The position numbers and the translations under genes were made by a program. Below the pieces are notes generated by a model. The model saw only the letters and a list, made by a program, of their open reading frames with translations. It had not been told where the DNA came from and ran no database searches. A DNA stretch of 64,000 nt from Jejuia sp049889775. GTDB lineage: Bacteria; Bacteroidota; Bacteroidia; Flavobacteriales; Flavobacteriaceae. The DNA lies in the NCBI GenBank assembly GCA_049889775.1, contig JBMHCT010000043.1, positions 372,001-436,000 on the forward strand. Reading direction: 5' to 3'. Positions 44,439 to 53,705 of the stretch are shown here, in pieces (the first letter of the stretch is position 1; every line of letters starts with the position of its first letter).

Positions 44439-44954
44439 TTGCAGGAATTTCCATTAGCCACAGCCCCACCTGATACCGATGTTACTTTGATAGAAAGCAG
44501 CAGAATTGAAGAAGCGATAAGTTTGTCAAAGGAAAGTCCTAGAAAGCGTATTATTTCTCCGTTTCATAAGTCGGCGGATAATACGTTGCACCGTATGTTT
44601 AATGTGGTACAACCAGGAAGTTATATAAGGCCTCATAGTCATATGGCAGAACAAAAATCAGAATCTGTAGTCGTGCTACGTGGAGCCATTTGTTTTGTTA
44701 CTTTTAATGAAAATGGAAAAGTGTTATCTCATCATAATTTATATGCGAATTCAGATGTTTTTGGAGTGGATTTAGAGCCTAATGTAATCCATACCTTTTT
44801 CGCTTTAGAAGAAGATACTGTGGTTTTTGAAGTAAAACCGGGACCTTACATAAAGCAAAGTGATAAAGGGTTTGCGAGTTGGTCTCCAGAAGAGCATACG
44901 CCCGATGCTGAAGAGTTTTTACAACATTTGATTACAATAACGCAGAAGCAGTAA
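44439..44954 (+). CDS. WbuC-family cupin metalloprotein
   Basis: 171 residues. No ATG fits; TTG at 44439 gives MQEFPLATAPP as start, and I accept it with moderate certainty. The family pattern is clear: ESPRKRIISPFHKSADNTLHR, RMFNVVQPGSYIRPHSHMA with the metal histidines, then SESVVVLRGAICFVTF and a later His (NVIHTFF). In enterobacteria WbuC genes sit in O-antigen clusters; the activity is not defined. Here the neighbours are a cupredoxin and an SDR protein (convergent), which do not reveal a pathway. Confidence 0.82.
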   Translation: MQEFPLATAPPDTDVTLIESSRIEEAISLSKESPRKRIISPFHKSADNTLHRMFNVVQPGSYIRPHSHMAEQKSESVVVLRGAICFVTFNENGKVLSHHNLYANSDVFGVDLEPNVIHTFFALEEDTVVFEVKPGPYIKQSDKGFASWSPEEHTPDAEEFLQHLITITQKQ

Positions 44955-44964
44955 TTTTTAATTC

Positions 44965-45927
44965 TTATTCCGTCTCTGCCAATACCTTATCCAAAATCCC
45001 AATCAATTCTTCTCTGTTATATTTATAAGCTTGATTTTCGTTAAGTTGTACCATTTCACGCAGTATTTGCGTGATAGTCCAATTAGCTTCATTCTCATTA
45101 GGAACTACCATGTAACGGCGTTTGGGGTTCTCAGAAAACAAGGATTTTTCCACTGCATCGGCCACTTCTGTAGGATCTTTAAATCTGCTTCTGTCTGCAC
45201 CGTATCCAGAGATCAGGTTGTTGAATTCTTCTTTGTACAAAGATTTTTCAAAGGAAACATCATTAGATTCCATACGTTTAATCAAGGACTCTACAATTTT
45301 AGAATTGTAATTTCCGGGTTCCACAGCACTAACATGAATACCAAATTTTCTCATTTCGGTAGCTAAGGCATCTGTGTATGCCTCCATAGCGTGTTTACTC
45401 ATACTATAGGGTCCAAAAAACTGCCCCGATAAAATACCAGAAATAGAACTTATGGTGGTGATACGTCCTTTGGATTCGATAATCATTGGAGCAAAAGCTT
45501 TTGTGATACGATAAGGTCCATAAATATTTACATCGAAAATAAAATCTAGATCGTCTTCTTCAACTTCAATTAATGGAGTAAAAATGGCAACTCCTGCATT
45601 ATTAACGATGCCGTAAAGCCCGCGACCTTCATTTTTTACTGTTTCTACAGCGGCATTAATATCGTCCCATTTGGTGACATCTAGTTTTACAGATTTTACG
45701 TTTTTCATAGCATTGAGTCTATCCATATCCTTTTGCTTTCTAGCGCCTGCATATACAAAATAGCCTTTTGCAGAAAGTTGTTCGGTTATTTTTAGTCCTA
45801 TGCCACTTGTGGCTCCAGTAACTAAAACTGCCTTTTGTGCTTTTTCTGATTCTTGGGCTTGTGAAACGAACGTAATACAGTACGTCAGTAATAAAACAAT
45901 ATAGATACGATAGTGAAAGGATTTCAT
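44965..45927 (-). CDS. Exported short-chain dehydrogenase/reductase
   Basis: 320 residues of the SDR fold: NAD(P) motif TGATSGIG (about 37-44), NNAG in IVNNAGVAIF, and catalytic Tyr-x-x-x-Lys in GPYSMSKHA. It is preceded by an apparent signal peptide (YIVLLLTYCITFVSQAQ), which is unusual because SDR enzymes depend on soluble nicotinamide cofactors found in the cytosol. The start could in principle lie later, but no Met follows before the motif. Substrate unknown. Confidence 0.82.
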   Translation of the reverse strand: MKSFHYRIYIVLLLTYCITFVSQAQESEKAQKAVLVTGATSGIGLKITEQLSAKGYFVYAGARKQKDMDRLNAMKNVKSVKLDVTKWDDINAAVETVKNEGRGLYGIVNNAGVAIFTPLIEVEEDDLDFIFDVNIYGPYRITKAFAPMIIESKGRITTISSISGILSGQFFGPYSMSKHAMEAYTDALATEMRKFGIHVSAVEPGNYNSKIVESLIKRMESNDVSFEKSLYKEEFNNLISGYGADRSRFKDPTEVADAVEKSLFSENPKRRYMVVPNENEANWTITQILREMVQLNENQAYKYNREELIGILDKVLAETE

Positions 45928-46029
45928 AATTAGAAGGTTTTGAATGGATTAGTATTGACATAAAGATAATAAAGATTCAGCAAAGGGATTATGAAACAAA
46001 AAGAGTAATAGTCTTTTGCTGACGTAATT

Positions 46030-46190
46030 TACGTTTGGGATTGCAGCGGTATCCTTTTCGCGGAGTCTTAAAAAGATAAATTTGCCGAGAGAAAGTCTAA
46101 GATACTGAAACAAGTTCAGCGTAGGCAAGTTCAGGACGCTTCGCGAAAAGATATAGCGGAAAGCCCGACCCCTTGTGGGTAACGCCCAAA
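46030..46190 (+). repeat. Modular hairpin repeat, copy b
   Basis: Left part GGGATTGCAGCGGTATCC, right part GATATAGCGGAAAGCCCGACC ... GGGTAACGCCC as in the other copies. The stem here is CTTTTCGCG with CGCGAAAAG, different bases but the same pairing as copy a. The inner module contains a CTGAAACAAGTTCAG hairpin. It fills most of the 361-bp gap 45928-46288 between the SDR and leuB genes. Confidence 0.85.
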
Positions 46191-46196
46191 TAGAAA

Positions 46197-46229
46197 AGAA
46201 AAAGAGCCCTAGAAATGGGCTCTCGTTTT
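46197..46229 (-). terminator. Terminator of leuA-leuB
   Basis: Read on the minus strand: AGAGCCC, 7-base loop, GGGCTCT, then TTTTTCTTTT. It lies 60 bp after the leuB stop. Confidence 0.82.
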
Positions 46230-46288
46230 CAGGACGTCTCCTTTAGTTTAGTATGGTAATTTAATGTATTGCTGACTAATTCAAATAA

Positions 46289-47407
46289 TTAAATAATGGT
46301 GGATTGTCCTAAGTGAATGTTCGTAAAGTTTAGATTGGTTTCTTCTGGATTGTTTATAAAATCTTCTATAAAATCGCCCACTTTGCTGGTGGTAATATTA
46401 TCATATTTAGTATTTAAATCTGGTGTGGTGATATGCAGTTGCAGTGCTTTGTCTACGCCCTCTCGAACCAATGCTGCCTCTTCTTCTAAATCAAAGAAAT
46501 CTAGCAACATAGCAGCAGAAAGTATAGATGCAATAGGGTTGGCAATGCCTTTGTTTTTAGCTTTGGAGTAGGCACCGTGTATGGGTTCGAACATAGCGTG
46601 TTCATCACCAATAGATGATGATGCTAAAAGACCAATGGAGCCCACAATAACACTGGCTTCCTCTGATAAAATATCCCCAAACATATTTTCGGTTAGAATA
46701 ACATCAAATTGTCTTGGGTTTTTAATCAATTCCACTGCAGCGTTATCAATAAACATGAAATCGAGTTTGACTTTGGGATATTGTTTTGCAATTTCTAAAA
46801 CCACGCGACGCCATAATCGGGAACTTTCCAAGACATTGGATTTGTCCACTAAAGTTAGCTTACCTTTTCTAGAGCGTGCTGCCTTAAAGGCGGCATGTGC
46901 AATGCGCTCTATTTCAAAACGGTGATATTCACAAACGTCGGAGGCGGTATTTCCATCTTCACTCAACGTTTTTTTGCCGAAATAAATACCACCAGTAAGT
47001 TCACGATAAATCAAAATATCGGTATCCTTAATCTGTTTTACCTTTAAAGAGGACTTATTCAACAAATCATCATAAGCAATTACGGGGCGGATATTGGTAT
47101 GCAATCCTAAAGCTTTTCGTAAGCCCAGTAAACCTTGTTCTGGGCGAATTTTAGCATCTGGATCAATATCGTAAGCAGTAGCACCAATAGCGCCAAATAA
47201 AATAGCATCAGCATCTTTACATAGGTCTATGGTTTCTTCAGGAAGCGGGTTTTTTGTTTTGTCAATCGCATCAGCACCAACAAGGCCGTAATTGAAATTA
47301 AATGTATGTTCAAATGCCATACCAATGGCCTTAAGTACTTTAACCGCCTCTGCAGTTACTTCAGGCCCAATACCGTCTCCAGGTAAAACAGCAATGTTTA
47401 ATTTCAT
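46289..47407 (-). CDS. leuB: 3-isopropylmalate dehydrogenase
   Basis: 372 residues; oxidative decarboxylation of 3-isopropylmalate in leucine synthesis. It begins LNIAVLPGDGIGPEVTAEAV, and the substrate and metal site lies in FDVILTENMFGDILSEEASVI, as in all LeuB. The NAD-specific pocket (HGAYSKAKNKGIANP) is present. It lies 74 bp after leuA in the same direction; leuC and leuD are not in the window. A terminator follows. Confidence 0.95.
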   Translation of the reverse strand: MKLNIAVLPGDGIGPEVTAEAVKVLKAIGMAFEHTFNFNYGLVGADAIDKTKNPLPEETIDLCKDADAILFGAIGATAYDIDPDAKIRPEQGLLGLRKALGLHTNIRPVIAYDDLLNKSSLKVKQIKDTDILIYRELTGGIYFGKKTLSEDGNTASDVCEYHRFEIERIAHAAFKAARSRKGKLTLVDKSNVLESSRLWRRVVLEIAKQYPKVKLDFMFIDNAAVELIKNPRQFDVILTENMFGDILSEEASVIVGSIGLLASSSIGDEHAMFEPIHGAYSKAKNKGIANPIASILSAAMLLDFFDLEEEAALVREGVDKALQLHITTPDLNTKYDNITTSKVGDFIEDFINNPEETNLNFTNIHLGQSTII

Positions 47408-47481
47408 TCGTTTGGTATTGTTATATCAAAAAGCTTCTTGTAAATTAAGAAGCTTAGTAATGAACACTGAAATTTTTTCGA

Positions 47482-48657
47482 TTAAGAGGAAACAATTTCC
47501 TTATAAACGGTACTACTTTCAATTATTTGATGAATATCGTTATCATCGATTTCTTTTTTTTGGTCTGCAAATTCTAAGAACTTGGTATACACTTCATCTA
47601 ATTGAAGCTTAGTCAACTCATAACCAATATTTTTAGCTCTGTAAGCCAATGCTGCTCTACCGCTTCTTGCAGTTAACACAATAGCAGATTCAGTAACACC
47701 AACATCTTTTGGATCTATAATTTCGTAAGTTTCACGGTTTTTAATAACACCGTCTTGATGAATTCCAGAACTGTGAGCAAACGCATTCGCTCCAACAATT
47801 GCCTTGTTTGGTTGGGTGTAAATACCCATACTGTCAGATACTAATTGACTGATACCGTAAAGCATTTCAGCATTTATTTTGGTATCCAAATTTAAGTATG
47901 GATGTTGGCGTAAAATCATGACTACTTCCTCTAAAGCGGTATTTCCCGCGCGTTCTCCAATACCGTTTATGGTACATTCTATTTGGCGCGCACCATTGAT
48001 GACACCTTCAATAGAATTTGCAGTTGCTAAACCTAAATCGTTATGGCAATGGCATGATAAAATCGCTTTTTCTATACCTTTTACGTTTTCTTTTAAGTAC
48101 TTAATTTTTGCACCATATTCGTGCGGCAAACAGTAGCCCGTAGTATCAGGTATATTTAAAACCGTAGCTCCAGCTTTAATTACAGCTTCACAAACTCTAG
48201 CTAAATATTCGTTATCCGTTCTTCCAGCGTCTTCAGCATAAAACTCTACATCCTCCACAAAGGACTTTGCATAACTAACCGCTTTAACAGCACGTTCTAT
48301 GATGTCTTCTTGTGTAGATCTAAACTTAAATTTTATATGGGATTCGGAAGTACCAATTCCAGTGTGAATTCTAGGTGTTTTGGCATATTTTAGGGCTTCT
48401 CCTGCAACTTTAATGTCGTTTTCAACAGATCTTGTTAAACCACAGACGGTTGCGTTTTTTACAATCTTCGAAATTTCTTCGACTGATTTAAAATCTCCAG
48501 GACTGGAGACGGGAAAACCTGCTTCTATAATGTCTACCCCTAACTCATCTAATTGCTCTGCAATGACTAGTTTTTGCTCTGTATTTAGCTTACAACCAGG
48601 AACTTGCTCTCCGTCGCGAAGGGTAGTGTCAAAAATTTGAACGTGATTATCAGACAT
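47482..48657 (-). CDS. leuA: 2-isopropylmalate synthase, short form
   Basis: 391 residues; condenses acetyl-CoA with 2-ketoisovalerate. The N-terminal TIM barrel carries FDTTLRDGEQVPGCKL and the metal and substrate motif LSCHCHNDLGLATANSIEG. Typical LeuA has about 510 residues; the C-terminal leucine-binding regulatory domain (about 120 residues) is missing here, so feedback control by leucine would have to act otherwise. The length is also that of homocitrate synthases, but the partner leuB makes leucine synthesis the better reading. Confidence 0.9.
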   Translation of the reverse strand: MSDNHVQIFDTTLRDGEQVPGCKLNTEQKLVIAEQLDELGVDIIEAGFPVSSPGDFKSVEEISKIVKNATVCGLTRSVENDIKVAGEALKYAKTPRIHTGIGTSESHIKFKFRSTQEDIIERAVKAVSYAKSFVEDVEFYAEDAGRTDNEYLARVCEAVIKAGATVLNIPDTTGYCLPHEYGAKIKYLKENVKGIEKAILSCHCHNDLGLATANSIEGVINGARQIECTINGIGERAGNTALEEVVMILRQHPYLNLDTKINAEMLYGISQLVSDSMGIYTQPNKAIVGANAFAHSSGIHQDGVIKNRETYEIIDPKDVGVTESAIVLTARSGRAALAYRAKNIGYELTKLQLDEVYTKFLEFADQKKEIDDNDIHQIIESSTVYKEIVSS

Positions 48658-48775
48658 TTATTTAGAATATATTTTCTTATTGTTATACGAATTTATATTT
48701 TGGTTTCGTAAAAGCTACTATTCATCTCATTTTTTTTACGACGTTTAACTAAAATGACGATAGTTTAAATAATTG

Positions 48776-48801
48776 AAAATCAGATAATTGATTCTGATTT
48801 T
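48776..48801 (+). promoter_or_regulatory. Inverted repeat directly before the start codon
   Basis: AAAATCAGA (48776-48784) and TCTGATTTT (48793-48801) form a 9-bp perfect inverted repeat that abuts the ATG at 48802. It could sequester the start or bind a regulator. Confidence 0.4.
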
Positions 48802-50349
48802 ATGACTATGGTAAAGGAGCAAAAAGATAATTTATTTGTTTTGGTGAAATCGCTTTCAAAATCTGAAAAGCGTCAATTCAAATTATATGTTGGTAGGTTA
48901 GGGGTTAACGAGGATTCCAAGTTCCTGATGCTGTTCAATATTTTAGATAAATTGAAGTCTTACGATGAAGCTGCGATTTTGAAAAAAGGTATCGTTAAGA
49001 AACAGCAATTGTCTAATCTTAAAGCGCACCTTTACAAGCAAATTTTAATTAGTTTGCGTCTAAATCCTTCTCATCAAGATATTCGAATTCAAATTCGTGA
49101 ACAATTAGATTTTGCGACCATTTTGTATCACAAAGGGCTTTACAAACAAAGCTTAAAAATTCTCGATAAGGCCAAAAATTTAGCCATTACTAACGAGGAA
49201 AAAAATGTGGCTTATGAAATTGTGGAACTTGAGAAGATAATTGAGTCGCAATACATTACGCGGAGTATAAGCAATCGCGCCGATGAACTCACTATTCAAG
49301 CTAAGGAGTTGAGTTTGCAGAACGTTTTGGCAAGTAAATTGTCTAATTTGTCTTTGCAGTTGTACGGTCTGTTTTTAAAAACAGGATATGTAAAGAACGA
49401 TGAGGAATTTCAAATCATCGACAAGTATTACCACGACAGACTACCAAAGTACGATATTAACAAACTAGGTTTTCGCGAAAAGCTGTGGCTGTATAAAGCA
49501 AAACTTTGGTACAGTTTTTTAACGGTAGATTTTTTGGCCTGTTATAAATACGCCTCAAAATGGGTGGATCTGTTCTATGATAATAAGGATATGATGGTAT
49601 TAAATCCTGTCTTTTTTCTTCGGGGGAATCACTACTTATTAGAAGCTTTATTCTATTTAAGCAAATACGAAAAATTCAAAGAAACTCTAACAAGGTTTGA
49701 GGGCATTACCCAAGAAAAATGGTTCCCTTTAGATGATAATAATGAGTCTTTAGCGTTTTTGTATCTCTATAATAACAAATTTAACCTGCACTTTATGGAG
49801 GGCAGTTTTAAAGAGGGGTTGCCGCTTATAGATGAGGTATTGCAAAAGCTACAGAACTACAAAAATCGTATAGACGAGCACCATATTATGGTGTTTTATT
49901 ATAAGATGGCAAGTATGTATTTCGGGGCTGGCGAAACACGAAAATGTATTTACTACTTGGATAAAATCATTAGTAATAAATCGTTACAAATGCGCGAGGA
50001 CTTATTGTGTTTTTCAAGAATTTTAAATTTGGTGGCGCATTACGAAGCGGGGTTAGATTACAACTTGGATGTACTGATAAAAAGCACTTATAAGTTCCTC
50101 ATCAAGATGGAAGATTTGTACGAAGTGCAGCAGGAATTCATCAAGTTTTTACGAACCTTACCAGATATCTATCCACATGAGGTTAAGGGCGAATTTATTA
50201 AGCTTCATAGCAAGTTAAAAGAGTTTGAAAACGACCCTTACCAAAGTCGTGCCTTCCTGTATTTAGATATTATTTCTTGGTTAGAATCTAAAATTGAAAA
50301 CCGCCCTATTGGCGATATTATTCGCGATAAATTTTTGGCGACTACATAG
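48802..50349 (+). CDS. Conserved hypothetical protein, helical repeat type
   Basis: 515 residues, soluble, no signal. The sequence is strongly alpha-helical with TPR-like spacing of Tyr, Leu and Ala (for example LYHKGLYKQSLKILDKAKNLA and ASMYFGAGETRKCIYYLDKI). I recognise the type as common in Flavobacteriaceae but know no function. The start could be either ATG (MTMV); the first is chosen, right after the inverted repeat. No operon partners; a modular repeat follows the stop codon. A scaffold or regulatory role is possible. Confidence 0.8.
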   Translation: MTMVKEQKDNLFVLVKSLSKSEKRQFKLYVGRLGVNEDSKFLMLFNILDKLKSYDEAAILKKGIVKKQQLSNLKAHLYKQILISLRLNPSHQDIRIQIREQLDFATILYHKGLYKQSLKILDKAKNLAITNEEKNVAYEIVELEKIIESQYITRSISNRADELTIQAKELSLQNVLASKLSNLSLQLYGLFLKTGYVKNDEEFQIIDKYYHDRLPKYDINKLGFREKLWLYKAKLWYSFLTVDFLACYKYASKWVDLFYDNKDMMVLNPVFFLRGNHYLLEALFYLSKYEKFKETLTRFEGITQEKWFPLDDNNESLAFLYLYNNKFNLHFMEGSFKEGLPLIDEVLQKLQNYKNRIDEHHIMVFYYKMASMYFGAGETRKCIYYLDKIISNKSLQMREDLLCFSRILNLVAHYEAGLDYNLDVLIKSTYKFLIKMEDLYEVQQEFIKFLRTLPDIYPHEVKGEFIKLHSKLKEFENDPYQSRAFLYLDIISWLESKIENRPIGDIIRDKFLATT

Positions 50350-50354
50350 TATTA

Positions 50355-50525
50355 TTTGGGCGCAACCCACAAGGGTTCGGGCTTTCCGCTATATCTTTCT
50401 GCGCAGCAGTCCTGAACTTGTTTCAGGATCTCATCCGTTTAAGACAAATCTAGCATCAATGCGCTTTTTTACCATTAAAAGCTCCGCAAAAAGGATGCCG
50501 CTGCAATCCCTTGCGCGGGTGTATT
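50355..50525 (-). repeat. Modular hairpin repeat, copy c (inverted)
   Basis: In reverse orientation: GGGATTGCAGCGGCATCC at one end and TATAGCGGAAAGCCCGA at the other. The stem CCTTTTTGCG pairs with CGCAGAAAG with a small mismatch, again different from copies a and b. The inner module has TCCTGAAC-TTG-TTTCAGGA. The remaining bases to 50743 are AT-rich with no convincing gene. Confidence 0.82.
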
Positions 50526-50585
50526 TGCTAAGTTATGGCTAAACTATTTAGGTTTTGCTTTTTTGGGAGGTTCGCTTATTAGTTT

Positions 50586-51486
50586 TGTGTATAACTTGTT
50601 GTGGAAAATCTGCAATGATTTTTCATCAAAACCGAACTACAAGAGATTACATTGAGTTTCCGAAGGAAAATCAGAAGCTAGGAAACGAGAAACCAACATT
50701 CTTTAAACTAAAACTAGCAATTTCATATACTTGTTGGCACCAGTTATTTTATTAGTTTTATTAAATTCGGATACAAACTTTCCGTTTTTCCCTTACTTAT
50801 TTTAATCGCAAAAATTATCGGTAGTATTATGTTGATGACATAAAGTCCAATAAAAATGTAAAATAAAACTGAATAATATCCATAATGCATAATTTTAAAA
50901 AATGCGAATGTAGTTATTGATATAAAAGCCAAAATTGACCACAGTATCTGGTAGTTCAACAAATTTGCTCCGATTTTTTTGAGTCCAATTATTTTGTCTT
51001 TTTTGTTAACCCACATAATTAGAGGGATGATTATGTTTCCAACAGGAATTGCTAAAAAGGTCAGTACAGTAAGATGGAAAATCACCAGGTAAGTTTTGTC
51101 CATTTGTTTTCCGTAATTTAAAATGTCTTCAACATTTATTTCAAGAACTTCACATATTAAATTTAGAGTTTTTCCACGAGGTTCACTTTCGTTATTTTCG
51201 ATTCGTTGAATTGTTCTTAAATTTACCTTTGCAGATTCGGATAATTCTTCTTGAGAAAGACCTTTTTTCTTTCTTAATTCTTTGATTTTTTTTCCGATTT
51301 CGTTCATAATTAATTTTGGTTAATTGTTTTCACAAAACTAAATCTGAAAGTATATTTTTGATAATGGTTTCTTTGCGACATATTTACGACATTCTTGTCA
51401 ATATATTGATTTTATTGAGTTCTCTTTAATTGGTGCTAATTTAGTCACGAATATTCAACGTTGTGTAATGGCTTATATCCGTTGGT
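50586..51486. mobile_element. Possible small gene cassette bounded by AAC(TT)GTTGTG direct repeats
   Basis: TATAACTTGTTGTGG (50590-50604) and TTCAACGTTGTGTAATGG (51455-51472) share the order AAC-GTTGTG and frame a single accessory gene (HTH-DUF4870). Similar GTTGTGTATAAC words are common beside accessory genes in flavobacterial genomes. No transposase or integrase is present, so this is a weak call. Confidence 0.25.
50744..51307 (-). CDS. XRE-family HTH regulator fused to a DUF4870-like membrane domain
   Basis: 187 residues. The N-terminal helix-turn-helix (about 4-60) reads IKELRKKKGLSQEELSESA and VNLRTIQRIENNESEPRG. It is followed by a membrane part with about four hydrophobic segments (about 72-95, 108-130, 140-165), similar to DUF4870. 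The combination is frequent in Flavobacteriaceae; DNA binding tethered to the membrane suggests sensing of envelope state. It is isolated, on the minus strand, between repeat sequences. Confidence 0.8.
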   Translation of the reverse strand: MNEIGKKIKELRKKKGLSQEELSESAKVNLRTIQRIENNESEPRGKTLNLICEVLEINVEDILNYGKQMDKTYLVIFHLTVLTFLAIPVGNIIIPLIMWVNKKDKIIGLKKIGANLLNYQILWSILAFISITTFAFFKIMHYGYYSVLFYIFIGLYVINIILPIIFAIKISKGKTESLYPNLIKLIK

Positions 51487-51593
51487 AGACGAAGTTAGCC
51501 GAAAAGTTCTACAAAATCAAGATTTTACTCAAGGCAAACTTTATTTCTGGAAGTTCATTTACCAATAACCTAATTAACTCAATACCATTAATC

Positions 51594-52070
51594 TTAAAGC
51601 ATCCGAATGGTACTATGATATGCCCAAAGTATAAATAAAGTTTGTAACGGAATTCTAAACCATAAATAGGAAAGCCCATGTCCGTCAAATGTGCCTTTTT
51701 GATAGTTTATGGTATGTATGGAGGCATATACATTTGCAGGTAACATTAATATCAGAAAAACAATTAAAATCCAACCACTTATCACTTTAAATTTTGGAAT
51801 TACTAAGCCAACAGCTAAAAGAATTTCAAATACTCCTGTGAGTTGGACAAAACAAGTTTTTAAAGGTATAAACTGCGGTATCATCAAAGACATACCCTTG
51901 GTAAACACAAAATGACCAATGGCTGTAAAACATAACATAACGGACATTGCTATTCTTGCAGATAAAGCGATATCATATTGTTTAGTGATTAGTTTTATCA
52001 CAAAAGTGGTAATAAAAAAACTTGATAAAAGTATTATTAAAGGTTTCATAATTGTTGTCTTTAAACTCAT
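51594..52070 (-). CDS. DoxX-like membrane protein
   Basis: 158 residues, four membrane segments. The motif AIGHFVFTKGMSLMIPQFIP and the later ILIVFLILMLPANVYA fit the DoxX-like family. Either ATG (52070 or 52049) could be the start; the second begins directly with the first helix (MKPLIILLSSFF). It lies 44 bp downstream of the Crp-like gene on the same strand and may be its target. Family members are linked to redox and envelope functions but are poorly defined. Confidence 0.75.
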   Translation of the reverse strand: MSLKTTIMKPLIILLSSFFITTFVIKLITKQYDIALSARIAMSVMLCFTAIGHFVFTKGMSLMIPQFIPLKTCFVQLTGVFEILLAVGLVIPKFKVISGWILIVFLILMLPANVYASIHTINYQKGTFDGHGLSYLWFRIPLQTLFILWAYHSTIRML

Positions 52071-52114
52071 TTACAAAAGTCGTAAATGCTTCTACAGCAG
52101 ACAATGAACCCAAG

Positions 52115-52681
52115 TTAAGTAATTCGCTTTCGTATTCTGCTTAAAGCTTGCGGGGTAACACCGATATAAGAGGCGATGTATTTTAAGGGAATTTCTTTGA
52201 TTAGTTTTGGGCGTTCAGTAAACAAGTCTAAATACCGTTCTTCCGCAGTTCTGTTTAGTAAGGAAAGTTCTCTTTTCGATTTTATCAAAAACATGTTTTC
52301 TGCCATGATACGGCCAATTGTGTTACCACTTTTGGTATTTTTATAAACCTCTTGAAGATCGTTATAGGATATGCGCCACAAGGTGGTGTGCGTCAGCGTA
52401 TCAATTTGATAAAGGGAGGGTGTTTGAGTAATAAAAGAATCGTAAGCAGTCACAAATTGGTTTTCAAACAAAAACCCAAAGGTCAAATCATTTTCAATTT
52501 CAGGAATGTAATAGCGTACAATGCCTTCTGAAATAAACGAGAGATAATTTTCGACTGCTCCAGTTTTTGTAAGCGCTGTATTTTTCTTAATTGTTACTTT
52601 ATGCAATTTTGAAGAAAAGAAGCCCCAATCTGAAGGATTCATTGGATAAATTGTGTCAATGAATTTTTTTAATTCTTCCAT
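52115..52681 (-). CDS. Crp/Fnr-family transcriptional regulator
   Basis: 188 residues: a cyclic-nucleotide-binding-like beta barrel (about 20-115) and a short C-terminal helix-turn-helix (IPLKYIASYIGVTPQALSRIRKRI). The type is abundant in Bacteroidetes; it lacks the cysteines of an Fnr iron-sulfur site and the residues for cAMP binding are not clear. It precedes the DoxX-like gene, which is a probable target. The perfect hairpin at 52796-52837 separates it from the NmrA operon upstream. Confidence 0.85.
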   Translation of the reverse strand: MEELKKFIDTIYPMNPSDWGFFSSKLHKVTIKKNTALTKTGAVENYLSFISEGIVRYYIPEIENDLTFGFLFENQFVTAYDSFITQTPSLYQIDTLTHTTLWRISYNDLQEVYKNTKSGNTIGRIMAENMFLIKSKRELSLLNRTAEERYLDLFTERPKLIKEIPLKYIASYIGVTPQALSRIRKRIT

Positions 52682-52795
52682 CGGGTGTTTCGAAATAATT
52701 AGCGGGTTATTATAATGATTAAAGTTAACAAATAAACCATAATAAAGGAGTTAACTTAAACTTTCATTTTGTGCCTCTTCAACATAATATAATGA

Positions 52796-52837
52796 AAATA
52801 GTAGCGATAGGAATCTTGATCCAGATCGCTACTATTT
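52796..52837 (-). terminator. Terminator after NmrA-family gene
   Basis: A 13-bp perfect stem (AAATAGTAGCGAT, 52796-52808, with ATCGCTACTATTT, 52825-52837), 16-base loop; on the minus strand it ends in TTTT. It stops the cluster starting at 54580. Confidence 0.85.
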
Positions 52838-52857
52838 ATACATGTTGCTTGCCCTAG

Positions 52858-53694
52858 TTACTTGACAAGAACATTATTCCAAACTCCTGTTTTTACCGTT
52901 TCCTGAGCATATTCTAAAAACGGTTTTGCTTTTCTGCCTAAAACGCGTTCAATATCATGAACTACTAGTTGGTTATTTGGATTGGTTAACACATGACTAA
53001 ATAAATACTCAATTAACCAAACCACATCACCTGGTATTTGCATTTGTTTCATACCTTCAACATATTGCTCTAAGGTGATGTCATAAAAGTTTAATTGTCT
53101 ATCACTCGTTTTAGATATCATATTGATAATATCTTTAAACGTGATTAGTTCAGGACCTGTTACCTCAATGATTTCGCCATTATACGAATCGTCTAGCAAT
53201 ACCGTGGTTGCAACTTCCGCAATGTCATTAGCATCAACAAACGGAATTAAAACATCACCCATTGGTAATGCTACTTCTCCAGATAGAATAGGTTCTAAAA
53301 AGAAACTTTCACTCCAATTTTGGTTAAACCAAGATGCTCTAACAATGGTATAATTAATACCAGAGTTCATTACGATTTTTTCGCAAGCTTCAGCTTCTGT
53401 TTCACCTTTTCCAGAAAGTAAAACCATTTTTTTTACACCTAGTTCCTTAGCTAAATATGTTAAACTTTGTATGGCTTCTTTTGCACCTGGCACTGCTAAA
53501 TCGGGATAGTACGTAACGTACACTCTCTCTATGCCTTCTAAGGCATTTACCCATGTATCTTTATTGTCCCAATCAAAGCTAGGGGATGCATTTCTTGAAC
53601 CAATTCTGGGTTCAATACCTTTGTTTTGTAATTGTTCTACTACGCGGCGACCAGTTTTTCCGGTTCCTCCGATAACTAAAATGTTTGATTTCAT
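52858..53694 (-). CDS. NmrA-like NAD(P)-binding protein
   Basis: 278 residues. It begins with a Rossmann motif ILVIGGTGKTGRRVVEQL and continues with the NmrA/QorB pattern (VYVTYYPDLAVPGAKEAI, VRASWFNQNWSESFFLEPI). Members are NADP(H)-sensing regulators or quinone/azo reductases; the active-site Tyr-Lys of classical SDR is not present in standard form. It is the last gene of a three-gene minus-strand cluster (54580-52858). Response to redox or xenobiotics is inferred. Confidence 0.83.
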   Translation of the reverse strand: MKSNILVIGGTGKTGRRVVEQLQNKGIEPRIGSRNASPSFDWDNKDTWVNALEGIERVYVTYYPDLAVPGAKEAIQSLTYLAKELGVKKMVLLSGKGETEAEACEKIVMNSGINYTIVRASWFNQNWSESFFLEPILSGEVALPMGDVLIPFVDANDIAEVATTVLLDDSYNGEIIEVTGPELITFKDIINMISKTSDRQLNFYDITLEQYVEGMKQMQIPGDVVWLIEYLFSHVLTNPNNQLVVHDIERVLGRKAKPFLEYAQETVKTGVWNNVLVK

Positions 53695-53705
53695 AATTAA
53701 TTGTT

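Noticed and set aside
46581..46925. 114-codon open frame on the plus strand
   Set aside because: Antisense to leuB; compositional shadow.
50555..50755. 66-codon open frame after repeat copy c
   Set aside because: No coding character, no recognisable motif, and it overlaps the end of the HTH-DUF4870 gene.
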